DNA from: Strigamia acuminata
Taxonomy: Eukaryota > Arthropoda > Chilopoda > Geophilomorpha > Linotaeniidae
Assembly: GCA_949358305.1 (NCBI GenBank)
Contig: OX442314.1
Location: 57,485,369-57,545,368, forward strand
DNA length: 60,000 nucleotides
Direction of reading: 5' to 3'
Positions within the stretch are counted from its first letter, which is position 1; every line of letters starts with the position of its first letter. This document shows, piece by piece, positions 57,001-60,000 of the stretch. Below the pieces are notes generated by a model. It was not told where the DNA came from, made no database searches, and worked only from the letters and a program-made list of their open reading frames with translations. Made by a program: the position numbers and the translations under genes.

Positions 57001-59932
57001 ACAAATAATTTTAAGTTTAATGATAAAGTTCTTTATTTACATAAAAATAGTTAATGGGGTCTCGAGTTCGTAAATGGCGGACACGATGAAATGCTGAATT
57101 GTAAGTGTGATTGCAATCCAGTCTTCTATTCTGGGGTCATTGTTTGTCTAGGTGTGTTTTGGTATTTAGTGATTAATTAATTGGAATGTCTAGTGTATTA
57201 CCACTGTTTCTTTTCGAATCAATTCTCGAAGAGTGTATTACCAGCAATAGTCAATATAGCGTGACTATTATTTAGCCTGCTTCACAACGTGGTGAGGGTT
57301 ATCTTTTTACTTTCCAACAACTGTTTGTCTCGACTTGCATCTGCCTCAACTACTCCGGTATGTGGAAATACAGCGGCTTGATCGGTGAGGCGTTGATGCT
57401 GTCGATGGTGTGGTTGGTGTTGGACTGTCTGTTTTTCAGCTCTGCAAGGCTTTATGTTTATGTAGCCAAGTATCACATGACAGGATCTGGAAAAGATTTG
57501 GACTATCTGACACACTCCAGACCAATCCTGTGATACCTGTAATCTATTTTGTCAACACCCCTTTTAAGTTTACACCTTTTTTTGGGATATGGATAAAAAA
57601 TGAGGGGAGAAAAATTCCAAGTAAGGGATTAACTTAAGGAATGTGTGTGGCAAGTCCACACCTGTTTTATTCCAATCAATAATAAAATGAGTCATTTTAT
57701 TCTTTCAGTTTGTAAGTATTTTTTTAGTTAGTCATTTTACATTATTTTCTTTACAGGCTAAATTCTGGTGATCCAGGATCACCACAAAGCGATAAAAAAT
57801 ATCGCACGCTTTTGCATTTTCAACTCAGCAAAACACATGAAACGCGTGCGATTTCCCATGCGAGTCAGTTTCTCACGCACGACTGTCAAGTGTAATTCAC
57901 GATTAAAAATCATGTTCACAATAGCAAGCGATGAAGACGATGTGATTATCGTCGGCCAATGGGAAGTCGGTCGTTCCCATTCGACCACATGACTGTTGTT
58001 GGCCAATGGGAAGCTGACTGTAAACCTTTTAATGTAGAGAAAAAATACAATAGAAGTGTTTTCTTTTCTTTTTTTAAACAAAACTTGCACAGCATGCTAC
58101 GTAGTCACGCTAATAGCGACCTCTAAGTTGAAAATGACAAAGCGTTGTATCTGGCAAACTGAACTGAAACCATGTTAGCCAGAGACTAAACTTCGTAGAT
58201 GGCTCCTAATTTTTGTAGAGAAAATGGGCCACGTGCGAGAAGCTGGGAATGACGATCAGAGACTCGCAGATTTATTTACTGGACTGGCTAAATATCAAGG
58301 CGGCCGACGATACCAATATATTTTATCCAGTATCAGCTTATTAGCGAGACAGTTCGAACGATGTGCGACTTAGAAGCTCAAATAAAAAGCGCATTGTTCG
58401 AAACGAGAGGGAAGATGATTACGTCGAAGCCGAACGAGAAGGGGGCCCACGCGGGATCGAAATGCTTCAAATGCGGCGAGAAGGGACATCAAAGAGCGGA
58501 GTGTATGAACGAGATCAAGTGTTTCAAGTGCCACAAGCCGGGACATTTGTCGACAGAATGTCTCAACGGGGTGAAATGCTCTAACTGCAACAAGTTCTGG
58601 CATATGGCAAACGCGTGTCCAGAGCCGAAGAAGGAACGGAAGCAACTGTCGAAGACGAAGTTCGACATCAAGCCGAAGAAGGTCGACAAGGTTTTGGTCA
58701 CGGGAATGTAGCCAAAGTTACAAGTCGAGATGCGAGTCGATGGGAAGGAATGCAGCGCTGGGATTGATACGCAGAGCGAGGTTTGCCTAATCAGGAAAAC
58801 GTTTTCACAGAACATTCATTAGTGCGTTGGAAATATCCCAACCCGGTTATACAATTGTTATAACAATGTGCCCTTTTCAAGTTAATTTTGGCTGAAAAAA
58901 TGCTGTTTTGCGTACAAAAATGTAGTTTTAGCAGTAGTAAATGAACTTGAAAAGGGCGCATTGTTATAACAATTTTCCTTCAGATAACCATTGTCCAGTC
59001 ACTACTGTAAATTGTCGATGTGAAACCAAATACAAAATAACAAATTGATTGTGCATTAAATGCGAAATAGGTTTCTAGTTTGGACAATTCTGAATGAAGT
59101 TTGAAAAGATTTACAATTTATTCTGCCAATACACATACACAATGAGAGAATTTACGCGTGTCTAAATTATTTCACATAGGCCTACCTCAACGACCGAGCA
59201 TTTTGCTGGGAATTTTAGTTTGATCACCATCTTGTAATTTAAATTTCCATATGGGAACCGCAAAGCTAAATGAAAATGAATTCACATATAATGAATGTGT
59301 ATAAGATTTTTGTTGATTTTTTTACTTACCACTTGAAACTTGAGCAGTAGGCTCTTTAATAGTATCATAATTTTGAATTGTCAGATTAATGCGTGATTTT
59401 CCCTAGAAGGAATTGCTCAGTTATTGGTAAATCGAATGAAAGAGAAATGGAGCTTTACCATTGCATAGTGCGCATCAGTTATGTAACTAGGTACACTCAG
59501 ATATTTCACAACGTCGGTAAAATTATATTGTTTACGGTAAGCATAGTGGTCACAGTCTTCGACTGTGTACTTCCTGCCAGGCAATTTTGTAAAACTATTT
59601 TTAAGTTCCTCTGTTATAGGTGGAGTAATATAAACATTTGGGAAAAGACCATGGGTTGTTTCAATCAAGTATGCATCAGTTGCTGTCGGCTCATCCAGGT
59701 AATGCAATATTCGATCTGCAGTTTGGTACACACACATTGCAACATTGGTAATGAGTAATATGATAAATAGATAAGATGTGTATTTTTTCTTTATTGAAAT
59801 GTTTTTCAGTGATTTGACGAATGCAGGTGTCTCTGGTTGCTCCGCCATGACGGTGCCAACAATGCGTTGCAATTTTCTTTGCCTGAGTTGTTGAATTCGG
59901 CCAAACGTTCGATGTGATTGGTTGTTGTCCAT
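46818..59932 (-). CDS. Tandem DEG/ENaC sodium channel: two subunits in one polypeptide
   Basis: Exons in order: 59932-59459 (N-terminus, TM1), 59402-59330, 59265-59186, 56615-56523, 54149-54061, 53300-52550 (C-rich end and TM2 of unit 1, linker, TM1 of unit 2), 51287-51233, 50162-50098 (tentative), 48437-48328, 47157-46818 (C-rich end and TM2 of unit 2, stop). All have GT-AG sites and matching phases (0,1,0,0,2 in unit 1; 0,1,0,..,2 in unit 2). At least one exon per unit (0-0 phase) is not located, so about 709 residues plus the missing part are covered. DEG/ENaC subunits have two membrane helices and a large cysteine-rich ectodomain and form trimeric, usually amiloride-sensitive Na+ channels gated by peptides, acid or force. 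Both units keep the C-x-C region and a G-x-S filter. Topology is consistent: both N- and C-ends and the linker are cytosolic. MITEs, an inverted exon copy and retroelement pieces fill the introns. Confidence 0.8.
48000..48031. repeat. (AAAT)n microsatellite
   Basis: About eight perfect AAAT units inside a channel-gene intron. Confidence 0.95.
48328..48437 (-). CDS. Channel unit 2, exon before the C-x-C exon
   Basis: Bounded by TTTTTTCTAG and the strong donor GCCA|GTAAGTATG, phase 0 to 2. It reads VNTPKSPCATNERVSACEAK, then CYADKLQEQPFKC, completing a Cys-rich motif P-C-x8-C-x3-C typical of this ectodomain. Joined to the last exon the split codon becomes Gln. It is the counterpart of the unit 1 exon 54061-54149. 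Confidence 0.85.
48885..48925 (+). promoter_or_regulatory. Possible core promoter (TATA)
   Basis: GTTATAAATAAAAG is followed after about 20 bases by CTCACAGTCAATCG, a spacing like TATA plus initiator in animal promoters, in a locally GC-richer stretch. No plus-strand gene follows nearby, so this is weak. Confidence 0.2.
49901..50100. repeat. 118-bp tandem duplication
   Basis: CTGGAATAAATTAAATTAAA and the following block with GTGGAATGGAAACTGAAAAC begin at 49901 and again at 50019. The second copy borders the tentative channel exon 50098-50162 and includes its splice donor region. Confidence 0.85.
50098..50162 (-). CDS. Channel unit 2, tentative ectodomain exon
   Basis: Well-formed acceptor (CTAAATTGTTACAG) and donor (GAAA|GTGAGTTG) bracket 65 bases of open sequence with phase 1 to 0, as the third exon of unit 1. 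The encoded residues (DESYSSNTPFLQLPTYNEYL) carry no diagnostic motif, so support is splicing and phase only. Confidence 0.4.
50288..50318. other. Perfect 11-bp hairpin
   Basis: GTGGAATCTCA, a 9-base loop, then TGAGATTCCAC. Related GGAATCT copies follow at 50331, 50341 and 50351, so the element is part of a small cluster of GGAATCT repeats. Confidence 0.8.
51233..51287 (-). CDS. Channel unit 2, second exon
   Basis: Between TTTGTTTGTAG and CAACAG|GTAGAA, phase 0 to 1, 55 bases read FNTTCVSTVFGVCRKHAT. Following the preceding exon end (LCDISAAN), this matches the DEG/ENaC segment C-x-x...C-x-x-x-F-G-x-C before the first ectodomain beta strands. Length and phase match unit 1's second exon class. 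Confidence 0.65.
51954..52133 (-). CDS. Exon-like ORF with a membrane segment, affiliation unclear
   Basis: Acceptor ACTTCTGCAG and donor CTGTG|GTGAGAG enclose 180 bases open in one frame. A lysine-rich start with ATG in good context (52116) is followed by VLGVQLLLTFVCAFGIGISV, one membrane helix, the layout of a signal-anchor N-terminus. Its phase does not fit the channel exons before and after it, so it is either the first exon of another gene inside the intron or a decayed exon. Confidence 0.35.
52550..53300 (-). CDS. Fusion exon: TM2 of unit 1, linker, TM1 of unit 2
   Basis: Acceptor TCGATTTCAG and donor GCCAAT|GTAAGT bound 751 bases with no stop (phase 2 to 0). In order they encode YPFHDARNLPEC, the box CKCLRVC, a pre-membrane segment, TM2 in LLCDIGGNIGLYFGMSCLML with filter GMS, a basic linker (KNKKSKNRQLLDKIQEILKE to RNQLKN), TM1 VVLLFLIFISIHQIYISI, then YFDYPLAKTITL and HPLVVLC, the standard post-TM1 start of a DEG/ENaC ectodomain (cf. 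YP and FPAVTIC). One exon therefore joins two complete subunit boundaries. The linker is predicted cytosolic and helical. Confidence 0.93.
53444..53573 (+). repeat. Inverted copy of part of channel exon 1
   Basis: 130 bases from ACAACCCATGGTCTTTTCCC to GCTTACCGTAAACA match 59530-59665 on the opposite strand with about five differences. They lie in the intron only about 140 bases before the fusion exon. In the pre-mRNA this segment is antisense to exon 1. It contains no splice context of its own. Confidence 0.92.
53703..54008. mobile_element. MULE-like MITE with 10-bp target duplication
   Basis: GTTTAAATAA flanks both sides (53693-53702, 54009-54018). Inverted ends are built on AGTGGCTACGTTCAC and GTGAACGTATCCACT and extend inward through AAGGCGCG and CCAATCACA. 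The central part holds a G-run/C-run hairpin (53848-53886). No coding capacity. A 9-10 bp duplication suggests the Mutator superfamily. Confidence 0.82.
54061..54149 (-). CDS. Channel unit 1, exon before the C-x-C exon
   Basis: Acceptor ATGTTTTTTTCAG, donor TTGCAG|GTATAT, phase 0 to 2. It reads YHFINTKRNPCDDNLLGCWL, then HCLMRVATC, the P-C-x7-C-x3-C ectodomain motif. Together with the next exon the split codon is Arg before YPF. Confidence 0.88.
54360..54900. other. Intronic sequence, possible SINE or LTR remnant
   Basis: Contains CCGTGACCATGGAGACCCTC, an AATAAA at about 54692 and a GC-richer block at 54800-54890. No terminal repeats found, and nothing coding. Confidence 0.3.
54902..55234. 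mobile_element. MITE with about 120-bp inverted ends and TA target
   Basis: TAGTCCGTGCACGGTATC at the left is mirrored by GATACCGTGCGCGGACTA at the right. The inverted match continues through the GCGCA(GA/AA), GACGATTTTCTAATTCCAGT and TTAGGCCTAATATTAGGC blocks. TA flanks both ends, as in Tc1/mariner-type MITEs. Confidence 0.82.
55793..56440. mobile_element. Possible diverged foldback element with TTTAGCG ends
   Basis: CACTTTAACGACCACATTTT, then AGCGAC at the left resembles the inverse of CGCTAAACTTGCATTCGCTA, then AGGTAAACTG at the right. Inside are A+T-rich repeats of AAAATCTAATAAATTTATGC. Ends are imperfect, and no target duplication is clear. Confidence 0.4.
56523..56615 (-). CDS. Channel unit 1, ectodomain exon
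   Basis: Acceptor CTGATTTTTCAG, donor AAACAG|GTAAGA, phase 0 to 0. The 31 codons read VLIDYSQINYNSRKAVLKLS, then QKYVYKVNVKQ, matching the V-x-I...Y-x-V strand pattern that follows GL-x-L in DEG/ENaC ectodomains. Confidence 0.75.
56640..58230. other. Large intron region of the channel gene, no supported exon
   Basis: An acceptor-like TTTTCTTTACAG at 57745-57756 on the plus strand leads into 45 open codons ending at 57893. A minus ORF covers 57779-58090. Neither has a recognised domain. GGCCAATGGGAAG is repeated directly at 57954 and 58001. Confidence 0.35.
58361..58815 (+). pseudogene. Retroelement Gag-protease relic with three zinc knuckles
   Basis: Three CCHC-type knuckles follow one another: CFKCGEKGHQRAEC, CFKCHKPGHLSTEC and CSNCNKFWHMANAC. 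A TAG at 58709-58711 ends the frame. Beyond it the same frame continues into GIDTQSEVCLI, the start of an aspartic protease whose catalytic D-T-G is altered to D-T-Q. The piece stops at 58815 next to a MITE. It sits antisense in the intron of the channel gene. Gypsy-type origin is likely. Confidence 0.85.
58851..58975. mobile_element. Small MITE with 32-bp inverted ends
   Basis: AATTGTTATAACAATGTGCC followed by CTTTTCAAGTT is mirrored at 58943-58975 with one mismatch. The outer 16 bases are themselves palindromic. Non-coding centre of about 60 bp. Confidence 0.85.
59186..59402 (-). CDS. Channel unit 1, exons 2 and 3
   Basis: Exon 2 (59402-59330, phase 0 to 1) follows exon 1 across an intron of only 54 bp and ends AGTG|GTAAGT. 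Exon 3 (59265-59186, phase 1 to 0) begins after TTCATTTTCATTTAG and ends GAG|GTAGGC. Together they read SRINLTIQNYDTIKEPTAQ, then LRFPYGNLNYKMVIKLKF and KCSVVE, corresponding to the G-L-x-L strand region. Unit 1 lacks the usual GxCYTF cysteines here. Confidence 0.8.
59459..59932 (-). CDS. Channel exon 1: N-terminus and TM1 of unit 1
   Basis: The ATG at 59932 starts a basic cytosolic N-terminus, then KNISIKKKYTSYLFIILLIT and NVAMCVYQ (TM1), ILHYLDEPTATDAYLI and LFPNVYITPPI, equivalent to the Y-x-x-Y-P and FPAVTIC segments after TM1, and DCDHYAY. The exon ends AATG|GTAAAG in phase 0. The usual cytosolic His-Gly gating motif is not evident. A 130-bp stretch of it is present inverted at 53444-53573. 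Confidence 0.85.
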
Positions 59933-60000
59933 TTTGTATAGACAATGTTAACTAGAATAGAACAATAATCTGCAGTTTAAATACTAGAATGTATGATTAC

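Noticed and set aside
57779-58090. 103-codon minus ORF as a channel exon
   Set aside because: No DEG/ENaC motif, no fitting splice sites, and the neighbouring exons already join in phase.

Overview
The window is nuclear DNA from an animal. I infer an invertebrate, from spliced genes with GT-AG introns (some only about 54 bp), a multi-exon DEG/ENaC sodium-channel gene, and a retroelement mix of Ty1/copia, Ty3/gypsy and DIRS with P-like, Mutator-like and hAT-like relics. I cannot name the species. Most of the window is transposable element. A 200-base N gap lies at 18821-19020.

Layout. (1) 1-9470: a complete, probably young Ty1/copia element on the minus strand (36-7139, identical-looking LTRs, 5-bp target duplication ATCCA). 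It is inserted inside the 3'-terminal ORF of a plus-strand Ty3/gypsy element whose polypurine tract and 3' LTR follow at 8587-9470. (2) 9500-10950: two small minus-strand genes, one zinc-ribbon-like and one with two copies of a WP-containing helical repeat. (3) 10954-18820: a second, distantly related gypsy element on the minus strand (pol cut by the N gap, a spliced ORF in the env position, polypurine tract, LTR). (4) 19021-25922: a dispersed repeat, a broken P-element transposase, a small spliced gene, two adjacent minisatellites and degenerate repeat-rich ORFs. (5) 25923-31381: an apparently intact DIRS element (spliced gag, RT-RNase H, tyrosine recombinase, inverted termini, internal complementary region) inserted in an exon of a transposase-like gene. 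(6) 31382-44500: a graveyard of gypsy, BEL-like, DIRS-like and Mutator-like fragments, a hAT-like foldback element with an 8-bp target duplication, and a second copy of the dispersed repeat. (7) 44570-59932: a DEG/ENaC channel locus on the minus strand, with MITEs in its introns and a gag-protease fragment.

The most interesting item is the channel gene at 46818-59932. One uninterrupted exon (52550-53300) encodes the end of one DEG/ENaC subunit (cysteine-rich region, TM2 with the G-x-S filter), then a lysine-rich linker of about 33 residues, then TM1 and the start of a second subunit. Exons either side supply the N-terminus of subunit 1 and the ectodomain and TM2 of subunit 2. The two halves share intron phases, so the locus appears to encode a covalently linked tandem dimer of a normally trimeric channel family. 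Second in interest is a protein, not resembling env, encoded between pol and the 3' LTR of two different gypsy elements, in one case behind a well-formed intron.
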